Of a DNA stretch of 64,000 bases, positions 13,753 to 26,808 are shown piece by piece (position 1 is the stretch's first letter; the number at the start of each line of letters is the position of its first letter). Location of the stretch: NCBI GenBank assembly GCA_022575985.1, contig JAKSXM010000007.1, positions 70,741,001 to 70,805,000 on the forward strand, in the 5' to 3' direction. Source of the DNA: Anagrus nilaparvatae (Eukaryota > Arthropoda > Insecta > Hymenoptera > Mymaridae). The translations under genes were made by a program, and so were the position numbers. The notes beneath the pieces are model-generated. The model was not told where the DNA came from. It searched no databases and was given only the letters and a program-made list of their open reading frames with translations.

Positions 13753-13899
13753 CTTAGAACATTTCCGATTAAGGGACTTAGAATAATTTAAAGTGGGAGT
13801 AAGCACAAGAACTTAGAATACTTTAGGTTTATGGACTTAGGATAATTTATATTTTGGGATTTATTGTAATTTCGATCTTAGGACTTATAATAATTAGGG
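13753..13899 (-). repeat. 24-bp minisatellite, inverted array
   Basis: The units at 13753, 13777, 13812, 13836, 13860 and 13884 follow the reverse complement of the 12.6-kb consensus (CTTAGAATAATTTAAAGT and similar). They are 24 bp each apart from one 11-bp partial unit at 13801-13811. The orientation opposite to 12560-12768 makes the pair an inverted-repeat structure. Confidence 0.75.
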
Positions 13900-15199
13900 A
13901 ATATACGTTAAAACGTTATAAGTGAACATGATTCATGATCGTTGGTTGTGTGAAAACACAAACCAGTTATAAGTTTTTTTTATTTTTTGTTAAATTCAGG
14001 GGTAGTTTTATCCACTTTTGCCCCCGTATAGGAGTCAGTAAATTAAATAAAAGTTAAAATAGGATAAAACTTTTTCAAATGCAAGATTAAAAGAAAAATA
14101 AAGAAAAAAACTCACATTGTATTTTTCCGATTTTATCTTACCCTGGAGATATTTTTCAACACCAATAGTTAGTTCTAATATTCCTTTATTGATACAGAAT
14201 AAAAGAATAAATTCAATATCCAGTTAATTACTCTTAAAATGTGGCACTATTAAATTGATCATTAGTTCCAAAATATTGTGAAAAAACTCATAAGATGGAA
14301 TGTTTCTGCTGTATTTTCCTATTTTCTAACCCAGTAGGACCCCAAATTCGGATTCAGCGACATACAAAACCTACAGAAGACTTTTTCTTTCTCTGGTTGA
14401 CGAATTCGGAAACCGTTACACCTCATTCTGACTTGTGTATAATATTATTTTGGTAATTATGTTAATTGAGGGGTATTAGAGTTCAGAGTAACTTTTTTGT
14501 TGTTGGTGAATTATAGAAAAAAGACGTAATAACAAAGTTCTGCCAACAAAAGTTTGGTTGAAATCTTTTCAGCAAACAAATAATAAGGTTTCAAAATAAG
14601 GGGCGGATTTTTCGTGTACTTTTTGGCCAATACTTAAAAATTTTAACTATGCTTAACATTTTTTTACGTCTTATTTAAACATTATTATTGAACTCAATCT
14701 AATAAAAGTTTTTAAAATCCCTAAATTAAAAAATTACTGAAACTCTTTTCTTGCTTTTTTCTAACATGATCAGCTTCGCTCTACCCGTCTTTGACGGTAT
14801 CTAGTAAAAGTACTAATTATTTTGAATAAAATTGTTAATTAACTAATAAGCGAAAATGTATGATTTTTTTATACGTGTTATATTAAACAGTTAAATTTCA
14901 AAAATATAGAAAAATAAGGGACTGTACTAATAGAATTTTAATTTTTCTTCGAAAATGGAACCTTCTTGTAGAAAATATTATGATTATTTACCTATGGTTG
15001 AGTTCTCTGTAAATTATAAATAACGTGCTAATGATTTATACTGTTTTAAATGTAATTTTAAATTAAAATTGATGTATATATTTTCAAAAAATTTTTTATG
15101 GTTTCAGGGTTAGCTATGTTAAAAAAGACGCCTTTTTAATAGTTGAATATTTGTCTAACGTTTCGGAATAGCCTATAGATTTTGAGCTATATTTCAACT

Positions 15200-15487
15200 G
15201 AAAAAAAAAAAATCTGGTTGCTATTGACGCAACTTTGTTATTATTTTTTTTTCTTTGAAAGGCTGCAAATTACCTCGGAAATTACATAAAACCAAAATAA
15301 ACGTTGAAGAAAATTTTTTTTTTAAGTCTTATGATGTCGTGCTGATTACACATTAAATTAACAAAAATTAAAAAAAAAAATTTTTTACCTTTCAAACAAT
15401 TGATTTATCTTTTAAAAAAAACGGCTGCCGCAACTAGATTTGGTAGCAGAAATATTTTTCCGGAAGCGGCAACCAGATTTTTTCTTC
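15200..15487. mobile_element. Short TIR element (MITE), GAAAAAA-ATCTGGTTGC family
   Basis: The terminal blocks GAAAAAAAAAAAATCTGGTT (followed by GC) and GCAACCAGATTTTTTCTTC are inverted copies. The second also reads GGAAGCGGCAACCAG internally, echoing the GCCGCAAC block at 15427. At about 290 bp it is non-coding. A 47-bp relative appears at 48006-48052. Confidence 0.55.
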
Positions 15488-15605
15488 TTGTAGATTAAGC
15501 CTAAACATACTTGTATATGAGTTTCTCTCACTTAATTTCAAAAATTAAAAGTCTTTATATATGCACATGATTTGACTATTGCTCTCTCTAGACCTAATAA
15601 TTTTT

Positions 15606-16405
15606 GGTTCCTCATAGAAGAACCATTGTGATCGATCAAAATTTTTTTTCTGATTTTTTGGCATATAAGCCCGTTTTGAGACCTCAGGAATCTAAAAACC
15701 CGGTTTTTAAAAAAAGTCTGTGTGTGTGTGTGTGTGTGTATGTATGTAATCGTTGATATTTCACAAACATGATGGAGTTAAGACCTAATTTTTTTTTCAA
15801 AAATTTTTTCACCAAAAAAGCTCGAGGTACTTTTACTAAATCTCAAACTACTTTTTTTTTTTTTTATTTGGATGTAATACCTCATTTTTTTCCATGAAAG
15901 TACTGATATCTAGAAGTATCGTTTTTACTCGATATCTCGAATCTTATAATTTATTTTTTGAAAATTTTTTTCTCAAAATTTTTTTCACCATAAAATACAA
16001 AATTTTTTCTTTATGGATGCAGTACTTAATTTATTTATGTGGAAGTACTAGTTTTAGAAATATCGTTTATAGTAATTTTTTGAACCCGATACTTAATTTT
16101 TTCAAAATTTTTTTCTCAAAATGTTTGTTTTTTTATATTAGGACTTAATACTTAATTTTTTCCTATGAAAGTAAGAATATCTAGAATTATCGTTTGTAAA
16201 GGATCTCTCCATCTGATACATAATTTTTCGAATTTTTTTTTTCAAAATTTTTTACATAAAATAATTTAAAAAAATACCATAATTTTTTTTTATTTTTGGA
16301 CGTAGTACCTCATTTTTTTCCATGAAAGTACTAATATCTATAATCATCGTTTTTACTAAGTAAAATAGACCATTAAGAACATTTTGTTATTGCTAATGAG
16401 GAACC
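15606..16405 (+). mobile_element. Modular element copy 1 with four ~140-bp internal units
   Basis: The left end is a GGTTCCTC…GAAGAACC hairpin followed by a (GT)n tract (15719-15739). The body then has four imperfect modules beginning near 15870, 16013, 16140 and 16297. Each module carries a TGGATGTAATACCTCATTTT-like block followed by CCATGAAAGTACT and ATCGTTTTTAC. The right end is GAGGAACC. An inverted relative lies at 21640-22658. The 84-codon frame at 15894-16148 is inside the modules and is not a gene. Confidence 0.7.
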
Positions 16406-16500
16406 ATAGTGCCAATTACTTGGCAGTGTTTTTTTAATTCTACACAAGATTAAAAAAAATTTATTAGGTCTAGAAAAGGCTTATATAATTTTCGAATGAT

Positions 16501-16535
16501 TATTCTCGCAAGTGAAATGAATTCTGAAAGCTATA
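16501..16535 (-). repeat. TATA-27-CGAG motif, copy 5
   Basis: On the minus strand TATAG begins at 16535 and CGAG at 16508, a spacing of 27. The block reads CATTTCACTTGCGAGAATAA. Confidence 0.65.
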
Positions 16536-16539
16536 TAAC

Positions 16540-18470
16540 AAATCCAATTGAAGAACTTAGTAAATTAATTACGTTTATTTTACTGTGATATATATATATA
16601 TCTTCTAAGAATCTTAATATAAATTAATGCTTTTGTTTAAATAATGGTTGCGAAATACCTCCAGCTTAAAATACAACACATTTTTTAAGTTAGCGTAAGG
16701 TCATAATATATACTAAAATGTTCTGAAATCAGCTTTAAATTTGCCAAGGGACATTAAAATAAAACCCATCAATATCTCTTTTTAAAAAATAGAATGCTTT
16801 CTTTTGTAAACTTTGAGAGACAAGTTCAGGGTACAGAAAGGGACAAAAATCCTTATTATCCTTCAGACTAAAAAAAAAGTAATTGCTAATAACGAAGAAA
16901 ATTTCTTATTTTAACAAGCTGCATGCATCTTATAAATACTTATTTTTTTGAATAATTTTTTTTTAACACATAAGTACACGCAAATTGTACAATGTCTGCA
17001 AATTTTGAGTGAGTTAATGATTATAATATAGTACTTTATTTTTCAATATCTATATGTAAGTATAATAATCTTGTTGAAAGACAAGTTTTACCGGTGTTGA
17101 CGACAGGTTCGTTATCGAATACAAAAACTATTGTATTCTAGTTTTCAAGAATATATAGCAAAATGTTTCAACTCTCGTCTCCTACTCTCTCATCAATGAC
17201 ATCAAACTGTTTTATACTCATTATTTCATATTATATTATTTTTGCAGGGACGATATTTTTTCAATTCTTATATGAATATTTTAAATAACAAATTTTTCGG
17301 GTTTTTTCCAAAAAATTTAAATTTAAAATATTTATTTATTATTTTGCATAATTTTAAATATTTAAATTTAAATAAAAAATTCATAAAGGGTAAAAACGAA
17401 AAAATGCTTTTTAGTGCACACCATAACAAATTAAAATGACATTTTAAACAACAGGAGACATTTTAATAAATGCAATTGCAATAATATTAAAACAATGTGT
17501 GTGTCATGACAAAAAAAAAATTGTTTTTCTTCTTTAAACTACATGAGGTATTTAATGCATTAAACATTAATGCACCTGTTAAAGAATAAAAAATAAAAAA
17601 AAGAATAAATCATTTTTAAAACTATTTATATCCTGCGAGGAGTCCAAAAAAATAAAGAAAAGATTTTTACAGGTGTCCTACTGACTTTCACACCCACGAA
17701 AATTAAAAAAAATTCTAATTTTATTTAATTTATGCAGGTATGTGTTTTCAGGGTTATTTTGCAAAGAGAATGTTTTAATTTATGGATTTTATGCACCTAA
17801 ATAATTTAATTTTTGTTATTTGAAAAAAAATATTTTAATTATTATCAATTGCACATTTAAAATTGTCTGATGTTTGTATTTATGGTAAAATACAAGTTAC
17901 AAAGTTTTATTTTTGGTATGGTCATATGCAATGCTGTTTTGAATATGGAGAACAAGTTAAGTTTTTGTAGATACGTTTAAGCTTGAGTTGGTGTATAAAG
18001 ACAGTGAATTTATTATTATAGCGAATCTAATAATAAATTATACAAAAATATACCAAAAAATTTTTTAGTTCTTGTGGACATAATTTAGAAAAAATTATTT
18101 ATTAAATAGATTTTATATTTAAGCAAAAATTTTTGTTATCGATAAGATGAACTGCATAAAATTTGGTTTTAATTTCCGTTAGATGTTTTTATTCACCTAT
18201 TCGTTCGTCTACCCTTTTTTAATGGCAGCTATTATAATTTTTCAATGTAAATTTCAATTGAAAAAATTAAGATTTTTTATAGAATCTTGAAAAGTAAATT
18301 TTTTGTGGTACTATAAGTTATTTTAAATTGAAACGGATTTCATTATGACCAAAAAAATAAAAATATCCGTTAAAAAATTTTATGGACTTGTAAGTAAAAA
18401 ACTGATTACGGAATAGGATTCCCGGTCTTTATTATACTGGAAAATTCATAATAGTTTTGGTTATAGTTAC
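16540..18470. other. AT-rich stretch, no recognisable gene
   Basis: Only low-complexity A/T sequence is visible. The small frame at 17242-17439 is Asn/Lys/Phe-rich and looks like chance. Confidence 0.5.
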
Positions 18471-18472
18471 TA

Positions 18473-18792
18473 GGTCTGTTCTTTTTTCCCCAAAAAAGTA
18501 GAACTGGAGTTAAACCGAGAAAAAAAATGCGCGCTCATTTCAAACATTTTGTAGGTTAGATTGTACTTTATTTAAATTTTTATTAATTTTTTTTATTTTA
18601 AATAATAGATTATTTACTGCTAAATGATAAAAAGCTATATTAAACATGTTTTGATATTTAATTTATAGTAAAAGAATTTTATCCCAAAAAAACATTTTGC
18701 TTTTTGAATTACCGCCATTAAAAAGAACGCGCGTTCTGTTTTTACCCCAGTTTTGCTCCAGGTTAACTTTTTTGGGAAAAAAAGAACAGACC
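18473..18792. mobile_element. Short TIR element (MITE), GGTCTGTTCTTTTTT family
   Basis: Inverted termini GGTCTGTTCTTTTTTCCCC and GGGAAAAAAAGAACAGACC extend into AAAAAAGT/ACTTTTTT. TA flanks both sides (18471-18472 and 18793-18794). A second inverted block with GCGCGC/GCGCG lies inside each terminus. At 320 bp it is non-coding. Confidence 0.8.
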
Positions 18793-19121
18793 TACTAATT
18801 TCTTATTTGAGTGTAACTTGAATTCGATCCTAAAAACAAAAGATTGAAATAAGCCGCTTGCAAAATTATATTTTAGTGTATATTCGAATTAAAAATCAAT
18901 TGAAGAATTTGTGAATTTTTTGAAAAAAAAGAACCTGATTTTTTTAACATAATAATATTTTTTATTACATTAATTTAGATAATGCTAGAGCTTTTGATAT
19001 TTATAACTTAAATGATGACTGCCAAATCCAATAAGATCATAGTAATTATTAATTTTAATTTTTCGAATAATAAAATTTATTTTTCACTTTATTATTTCAA
19101 TTGGAATTTTCTCAAGGCTTT

Positions 19122-19156
19122 TATAGATGATAAAAGTTATTTCTCTTTCGAGAAAA
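19122..19156 (+). repeat. TATA-27-CGAG motif, copy 6
   Basis: TATAGA begins at 19122 and CGAG at 19149, a spacing of 27. The block reads TTATTTCTCTTTCGAGAAAA. Confidence 0.65.
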
Positions 19157-19199
19157 AAAAACTAGTTTTCTCAATTTTTTTTTCTAAATTATCGATTCA

Positions 19200-21220
19200 T
19201 ATTATTGTATCGTTTTATTAAAAGAAAAATTTCTATAGTATGAATTTAATATTTGGAAAAATGTACGGGTAGGAACAAGTATATGGGAACCTCGAAATCT
19301 TGTTTTTTAAGTTATTTAAAATGAAAAATGTATAGTAAATTTTTTTTTTGGGTAGTCGTGGTTTTAAAAGGGCGCAGGAGGCTAAAAAAAATAAAAATGT
19401 GTTTGCACTTTATAGATTCAAAGCTAAGACTGAAGAAACTTATTTTCGAGCTTATTTTTTGAATCAGCGGACTGATGCAGTCAGTATAAAGTGCCCGCGA
19501 TACCGGCTCAAAGTTTAAAAAAATTTTCCGAGAAACGCACAAGTAGATGCAAGGCTAAAATTTTATTTGCATCTATATTATTATTTTATAATTGATTTTA
19601 GTGAATCGCTTTAAAATTTTACTGTCTTTTAATATTCTATCAAAAATACGGTACATTTTTAAACGAGAAAAAGTTTGATTGATTCAAGGAAACTTTTCAG
19701 AGAAATTCGTATAAATTAAATAATACTTTTTCTTGTAAATTTTGTTTTATATTTTAATTGCTACTATTATTCCTATTGATCCCTGCAGAACAAAATAAAA
19801 ATATCAATAAAACCATAAAAACCTATAAAATAAAAACTTTTCATTAATACTAAACTTATGCTAAATAATCTTCGAGAAACCCCATAAAAAAATGAACAAG
19901 TTTTACAAAACGACATAAAACTAAACCCAAATAAAATTATAAAAACGTAATTAAATTAGTATAACAATAATAATATTTAAATTACGTTATTTATACTATA
20001 GATTGTCATTTAATCGAACAAAAAAAAAAAAAATCGATAAATTTATGTATCGCAAAAAAAAAATTTAATAATATAACTCAGCTGTCGATTTATATTATTC
20101 AATTAATTTTAATAGTAAAAAAAAATCTTTTTATTATTCGTAAGATAAAAATTCTGAGAAATTTAAAAAAAAGTAATATATATAAAAAAAAAATTGGTTT
20201 TTTCTAGACTGGACTAGTAACACCTGGTGTGTTACGCTAATGATGAAAGTTATTTTTATTTTACCTGGACATTATAGTCCCTTAATGTTCCTTTTTTTGA
20301 GGACAACTTTGCTAGTTGTACATTTTTTACATTTCCACATCCTATTTGGATTTAACTTTCTTTTTTAATTGAATATTTTAAGTGACTAAATTTATCATGT
20401 ACATTTTGAAATGCACCGGAAACAATCCATAATAAATGATTTTTTTAATTTTCTCTAATATTCTAACTTTATTTCGGGTTTTGTTTTTTGACTTGGATTT
20501 AAAATTTTTTAAATATTTTTGGAAGCTAAAGTTATGAAAAAAATAATTAGTTATACCATGATTTATGCGTTTATTTAATAAAATTTTTGGGTTTTATACT
20601 TCGCTGGACATCTTTAATCTCTGTCTTTATGTATAGGCAAAATTTACGATAATTTATAAAGAAATTTAAATTGATCACATAAAACTTATTGTTTTAAAAT
20701 TAGCAATTGTAATAATTGAATGAAGATCTCAGAATTACAATTATCTGAGAATATTTTTGTCATAAACATGTAAATCTGAATCAAAATGTAAATTAAATAA
20801 AGTTACATATCATTGAATTTCGCTGTAATAGTAACCAAATATAATGAAAACTAATCAGTTACACTATTGGAAAGTCGAGAGTAATTTGAGTGTATTTTTC
20901 TGAATAATTTTTCAAACTTTCCATAAAGCAATATATCTTACACAAGATTATTATTTTATTGCGATTTTTCAACCTCATTATCTTAAAAGCTTCTGTGATT
21001 AAAAAGCTATAACAACGGAAGATAATATGACAAATTCGAAATCTCCGTCTTGTAATGCCAACAATATTCAATTGAAATTCCCAAAAACGAAAACTACACG
21101 TAATAAGGATAATCATAATTAAAGCATCTAAATGGAAAGAAAATGTCAAAGTTAACTAATTATTTGTAAGATTTAATAATAACTGTAGTTTAAAAATTTT
21201 AACAATTGTAACTTCACGAT
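19200..21220. other. AT-rich stretch, no recognisable gene
   Basis: Low-complexity A/T sequence. The frames at 19312-19542 and 20859-21149 on the minus strand have no recognisable domain or splice context. Confidence 0.5.
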
Positions 21221-21226
21221 ATCTTA

Positions 21227-21261
21227 TATAGAAGATAGGACTCTTTTCTCTTTCGAGAAAA
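21227..21261 (+). repeat. TATA-27-CGAG motif, copy 7
   Basis: TATAG begins at 21227 and CGAG at 21254, a spacing of 27. The block reads TTTTCTCTTTCGAGAAAAAT. Confidence 0.65.
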
Positions 21262-21639
21262 ATGTTTGCATATAAATGTTTATAACAATATTAAATTTCA
21301 ATAATAAACTGATTTGTATATTTCTATAAAAAATTTATTTATTTGGAGAACTCTAAATTAGATTATTTTTATCAGGGTCTTAGTGAATTAAAAACCATTT
21401 CCAAAAAAATGGACCTTATATATATTTTTCTTGAACAAAAGCAATTCTTAACTTTTATAATCGCGTTTCATAATTTTATACTAAACATTATTAATTTTGT
21501 TCTTGTTGATAATTATGAATGTTAAAAAAAAAAATGAATTTTTTAAAATCAAGTTACGATTCCTTAACTGCAAAAACTCATACGTTTATAATAGGTAAAT
21601 GGATAAAACAAAAGTTTAAAAAAATACCCTGCCAACTAG

Positions 21640-22506
21640 CTGGCACTAAGTTTCCTCAAACAATGAGAAAAAACTTTTCCAATTTTGAGAAATAAATTTT
21701 GGAAAAATTCGGTATCAAATCCAAAAAATTACTATAAATGAAACTGTCTAAAACTAGTACTCTCATAGAAATAAATTAGGTACTACATCCAAAAAGAAAA
21801 AAAAATTTGGTGTTTTTTGTATTTTTTTGTGAAAAAAAATTTAGGAAAAAAATTTTAAAAAAATTAAGTATCAGATTCGAGTTAGAGAGTAAAAACTATA
21901 CTTTCAAATATAAGTACTTTCGTAGAAATAAATGAGGTATTACAACCAAATTAAAAAAAAAAAAGTACCTAGAGCTTTTTTAGTGAAAAAATTTTTGAAA
22001 AAAAAATTAGGTCAACGGTTGTGAAATATCTCTGGTCGCAATATTTTCAGATATTAGTACTTTCATGGAATTAAATTAGGTGTTACACTCCAAAAAAAAA
22101 AATATTACAGGTTTTTTAATTTTTTTGTTTTTTTAATTTTGAGAAAAAAATTTTTTAAAAATTCGGTATCAGATCCAAAAAATGACTATAAACAAACTTT
22201 CTAAAACTAGTACTTTCATAGAAATAAATTAGGTACTACATCCAAAAAGAAAAAAAAAATTGTTGTTTTTTGTATTTTTTCGTGAAAAAAATTTTGGGAA
22301 AAAAATTTTCAAAAAATTAAGTATCAGTTTCGAGATATAAAGTAAAAACCATACTTTCAAATATAAGTATACTTTCGTGGAAATAAATGAGGTATTACAT
22401 CCAAATTAAAAAAAAAAAAGTACCTCGAGCTTTTTTGATAAAAAAATTTTTGAAAAAAAAATTAGGTCTTAACTCCATAATGTTTGTGAAATATCACCAA
22501 TTACAA

Positions 22507-22550
<44 letters not shown>

Positions 22551-22658
22551 TTTTTAAAAACCGGTTTTTTAGCTTCCTGGGGTCTCAAAACGTGCTTATA
22601 TGCCAAAAAATCAAAAATCGAAATTTGACCTATCACAATGGTTCCTCTTTGAGGAACC
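21640..22658 (-). mobile_element. Modular element copy 2 with five ~150-bp internal units
   Basis: This is the reverse-oriented relative of 15606-16405. Five modules of the type CATAGAAATAAATTAGGTAC with ACATCCAAAAAG recur near 21765, 21915, 22065, 22215 and 22375. A (CA)n tract (22511-22548) and a perfect GGTTCCTC-TTT-GAGGAACC hairpin (22640-22658) follow at the outer end. The CA tract creates a spurious Cys-Val-rich frame on the minus strand. Confidence 0.7.
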
Positions 22659-22758
22659 AAAATTAATAATACTGACAAAGAAAAAACAAAAAATTTTTTT
22701 GAAAAATTATTAATTTTATATAATTTAGTATGAAAAATTCATACACATACCTACTTAA

Positions 22759-23435
22759 GGTTGAATCAGGTGGATAGAAATAGCATTTTTTGGGTAAAAA
22801 TTTCTGTAGATCGAAACTTCTGGAATGCTTAATATTTTTAGCCATTGATCATGTTATGTGTCCCTTAAAATTAAAGAAAATTTGAAAATTTATTGACTAC
22901 AGACGAAGATATTAGCGCTTGAAATTTCATTAATTTTTGAGGTACTTAATTAATCAAGACTTTTTTATAAACAATCTGATTTTAAAAATCTTTGAATATA
23001 TTATTCAGGACATTATTTAGCATCGATTCACTAAAAAAAATCTCAATTTTTAACAATAATGTGAAATATATTTCAAGTTTTTTGATTTTTGGCCTAACCT
23101 AAATTTTTCAAAAAATCAATTTACTCGCGACGAAACGTAGAAAATCAAAATTTTTTTTAGTGAATCGATGCTAAATAATGTCCTAAATATTATATTCAAA
23201 GATTTTTAAAATCGGATTATTTATAAAAAAGTCTTGATTAATTAAGTACCTCAAAAATTAATGAAATTTCAAGCGCTAATATCTCGGTCTATAGTCAATA
23301 AATTTTCAAAAATAATTTTTTAATTTTAAGGGACACATAACATGATCAATGGCTAAAAATATTAAACATTCCAGAAGTTTCGATCTCCAGAAATTTTTAC
23401 CCAAAAAATGCTATTTCTATCCACCTGATTCAACC
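22759..23435. mobile_element. TTAA-flanked palindromic element
   Basis: Near-perfect inverted arms of about 285 bp (from GGTTGAATCAGGTGGATAG to the complementary CTATCCACCTGATTCAACC) surround a spacer of about 110 bp. Both ends are flanked by TTAA (22755-22758, 23436-23439), the target preference known for piggyBac-type elements. No transposase is encoded. The whole 677-bp body could fold into one long hairpin. Confidence 0.8.
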
Positions 23436-24365
23436 TTAATCAATCCAAAAAATATAAGAATTATGTAAAAGCTTTTGCACGAAATGTTGCTAATAATAAA
23501 TAACAAATACTTATTATTTGTTAAAGAATAGTTTCAATCCACCTAATTTAATATTAATGTAAGTACAAATGTTCAATAATCCAAACACAGTAAAAAATAT
23601 CATTATTCGTAAACTAAACATTATACCTATATAAAACAGCCTATATATAAATTATTTTACACTTGATTAAACTATATTTTAAAAATGAAAAAATATATAC
23701 CATATTTATCTTTTTCTTCACTTCATACTTAAAATATCAATCAATCGTTATTCATTTCCCTCTTTTAAAAATAATTTTTCCTCAGCTGTTTATTGAGATA
23801 TACCTAACTACTCTATTTATGCTATTAAATTGACTGCATTAAAAAATTGAGATATATATACAAATAAATAATAAAAGTGAAAAGGGTTTTGATCTTTTTA
23901 TTCTTCAACAATAAGTATACATTATCTTTATTAAATCTTGATTTTTTTATTATTATTAGCGATTGATATTGATAATTTACAGTTAGGCAGATTAAATGCA
24001 TCGAATTATTAGTACATTGATCTTGTTATAAATATGTTAGTTTGATATAGAAACAGAAAAATTAATTTGTAAGGGCACTTATTATGTTTTTCTATGTGCT
24101 TGTTCAAAAAATACATAGCGCGAAACAACAAATACATTCACATAGGGAATTGAAATTGTTCTATCTACATGATATTACAATTTTTTTTGGGCTCATTTAT
24201 ATGAAGACTAATTGTCATTTGAATTCCGTTTGAGTTTATAGCTTAAGTAAATTTTATGTTTCTGCGCCTCTATGACAGTCAGACTAAACTGATTATTAGA
24301 CGTTAGTAAGCATTAACTATTAAAAGTAAGTTTATACTTTAATAAATAAAAGCTAGATGTCGCCT

Positions 24366-24404
24366 TTTTCTCGCAAGAGAACGTACTTTTAAATGTTATT
24401 TATA
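24366..24404 (-). repeat. TATA-CGAG motif, copy 8 (variant spacing)
   Basis: On the minus strand TATAAAT begins at 24404 and CGAG at 24373, a spacing of 31. The block is TCTCTTGCGAGAAAA. Downstream sequence GACATCTA…TTTTATT is shared with copies 9 and 10. Confidence 0.55.
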
Positions 24405-25199
24405 CCCTGGTTAAGAACAGAAAACTAAATATTGTATTTAAAAATTGAATTATAAATTAACATAAAATAAATAAGTAAGCATACTCAATCTTTCTGATAT
24501 ATTTATGTATTGGTCTTTAAAAGAAACTGCTACAAAATTGCAAATTAATTTAAATTATTAAATAAATTTTTTTGAATTAATTCTACATTTTTAGTGATGT
24601 CCTTTACTATAAAATTTAGTATAAAAAATAAAATCATGAGAAAAAATCCTAGTTATTGCAATGTAGATCTTGGTATTTTATAAACAATAGCATCCAATAA
24701 TCCACTATACTTAGAATATTGAGTATAATCGCATTTTTCATCTAGCGAGCAATAATTAAATATACTTATTTCAATATTAAGAAAATTTCATTATTGCTCT
24801 TAGTGGAAAATAAACTGAATTCTTATTTGTGAATTTTTTTTTTTTGCAAAGCGAGCTTCAAGCCTTTACCTATTGGCAAAAATTTTTCTGAACTTATTTA
24901 TTTTTTTAATCACAATAAAAAAAGAAAAAATTAAAGCTTTTAACATGAGATTTAATTAAGAAATTTTTATATAACTTGGGCCTTCACGACACCAATAATT
25001 TACCAGATTTTCTCGTAATTGTAGTATACAAAATTAAAAATTAAATTTTAGCCAAAACTATACATTGTAAAATTTTCAGTTTCCAGGGAGAATATAAACA
25101 ACATTAATCGTTTTCTGCAAACAGCATGCTGCAGCATAAAAATAATAATGTACCTATACTATTCTATAAAAAATCTTGTATCACAGTCCAATTAAAATA

Positions 25200-25385
25200 T
25201 GTGACTAAGAATTAAAATGTACATTTTTAGCTCTATTTAAAGTCAAATTTATAAAAATATTTCAAAAGTTCTTTTCAATATTATTCTATATCGATACTTA
25301 TTTACATGAATAAAATATAGATGTCTCTCTTCTCGCAAAAGGATTGTATTTCCAACATTATATATAAGCTTGTCAACTTAATTCA
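25200..25385 (-). repeat. Paralogous unit with motif copy 9
   Basis: On the minus strand the motif (TATA at 25364, CGAG at 25335, spacing 29) is followed by AGAGACATCTA, TATTTTATT and ATGTAAATA. These match the unit at 26846-27045, including AGAATTAAAA…ATTTTTAGCTCTATT on the plus strand. The shared sequence extends well beyond the motif, showing duplication. Confidence 0.6.
25328..25364 (-). repeat. TATA-CGAG motif, copy 9
   Basis: On the minus strand TATATAAT precedes TTTTGCGAGAAGAG. The spacing is 29 from the preferred T, with a TA-repeat ambiguity. Confidence 0.55.
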
Positions 25386-25982
25386 ATATATGTGCGATTT
25401 TTGAAATACGTATTATTTATGTTTATTATTAATTAACTATTTTAAATTTAATAAATCGAATATTGAAGTTTGGAGTTGATAAAAAATTTTAAGAGTTTAT
25501 GAATAAATCTTACCAAATATATAGTTATTAAACGCATTTTCAAAGTAAACTAAAATTCTATTGACAATATTATATATTTCAGCATCCTTCACGTATGTCT
25601 TGCATTCTTTTAATTATATTGGATCTTTTTTCTCTTGAAATCTAATTTCAAATTTTTTGTTTCTCGTTAGAAATTCAACATAAAGTAAAATTTATATCGG
25701 TAGTTCATAGCTATTTTTACCCAAGTCTGAGGTCGATGTCTTGGATTTAAAAAATACCAATTGCACTGTGTTTGGTATGTAAAAATATAGTTACTGGCCA
25801 ATTTTTAAGGCTCTAGGTGGCTTGGTTGCGATTTGGCTGCTGTTTTTCCAATTTTGATTTTTTTCGAATTCTCAGCCACCCGTTTGCTTTTTATTTTCTG
25901 GACGCCCTAAATAAGCCTAAAAAATATTTTCTATATTACGGTGGGCAATAAAAATTCCCGCCCAATCCGAATCTGACCATAT

Positions 25983-26808
25983 TTTTTCGGAAAAACCTCA
26001 GGAAAATCCGGAAAATCGGAAAAACTAAAGGAAACTGGAAAATACAAATTTCTCAAAAAGCGTCACTTTTTTTTTTTTATTTTTTTTACATGTGTTTTCC
26101 CATACTTTTCATGCTGGTAACCTCCTTTTTTGACACATTTGCCTTTTAAGCACTTAAAAATCAATTTTAGGCTCAAAAAAATGATTTTAAAAATTGCTCA
26201 TTTTCCGAATTTTGCAATTTTCTCGCTTTTCCTGATAGAAAATGAAAAATCTGACTTGATTTTCAGATTCCTCGGGAAATTTTACATTGAAAACCTTCTT
26301 GGGTAAAATTTTAGAGGCCTTTGTGACGCAAGAAAAAAAGAAAAACAAAATAACCTGCTAAAATAAAAAAAAAAACAGAATAAAAAAATAGCAAAATTTA
26401 ATTATGTTTAATTATGTTTGATTTTAGCAGGTTATTTTGTTTTTCTTTTTTTCTTGCGTCACAAAGGCCTCTAAAATTTTACCCAAGAAGGTTTTCAATG
26501 TAAAATTTCCCGAGGAATCTGAAAATCAAGTCAGATTTTTCATTTTCTATCAGGAAAAGCGAGAAAATTGCAAAATTCGGAAAATGAGCAATTTTTAAAA
26601 TCATTTTTTTGAGCCTAAAATTGATTTTTAAGTGCTTAAAAGGCAAATGTGTCAAAAAAGGAGGTTACCAGCATGAAAAGTATGGGAAAACACATGTAAA
26701 AAAAATAAAAAAAAAAAAAAAAAAGTGACGCTTTTTGAGAAATTTGTATTTTCCAGTTTCCTTTAGTTTTTCCGATTTTCCGACTTTTCCTGAGGTTTTT
26801 CCGAAAAA
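25983..26808. repeat. Long near-perfect palindrome (arms ~380 bp)
   Basis: Left arm 25983-26364 and right arm 26421-26808 are reverse complements with almost no mismatches apart from homopolymer length and a few bases. The spacer is about 56 bp of AT-rich sequence. Paired landmarks include TTGTGACGCAAG/CTTGCGTCAC and CTTTTAAGCACTTAAAAATC. Just outside the right arm, ACTTTTAAAATAATTGCTCA ending at 26835 matches the terminus of the 5919-6799 element, with TA after it. No matching left terminus was found. Confidence 0.85.

Noticed and set aside
10448..14812. 4.4-kb element bounded by GTAGAGCGAAGCT-like ends
   Set aside because: The match between 10448 and the reverse complement of 14770 is about 13 bp with no target duplication or extended inverted repeat.
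22469..22678. Minus-strand frame with a Cys-Val repeat
   Set aside because: It is produced by the (CA)n microsatellite inside the modular element.
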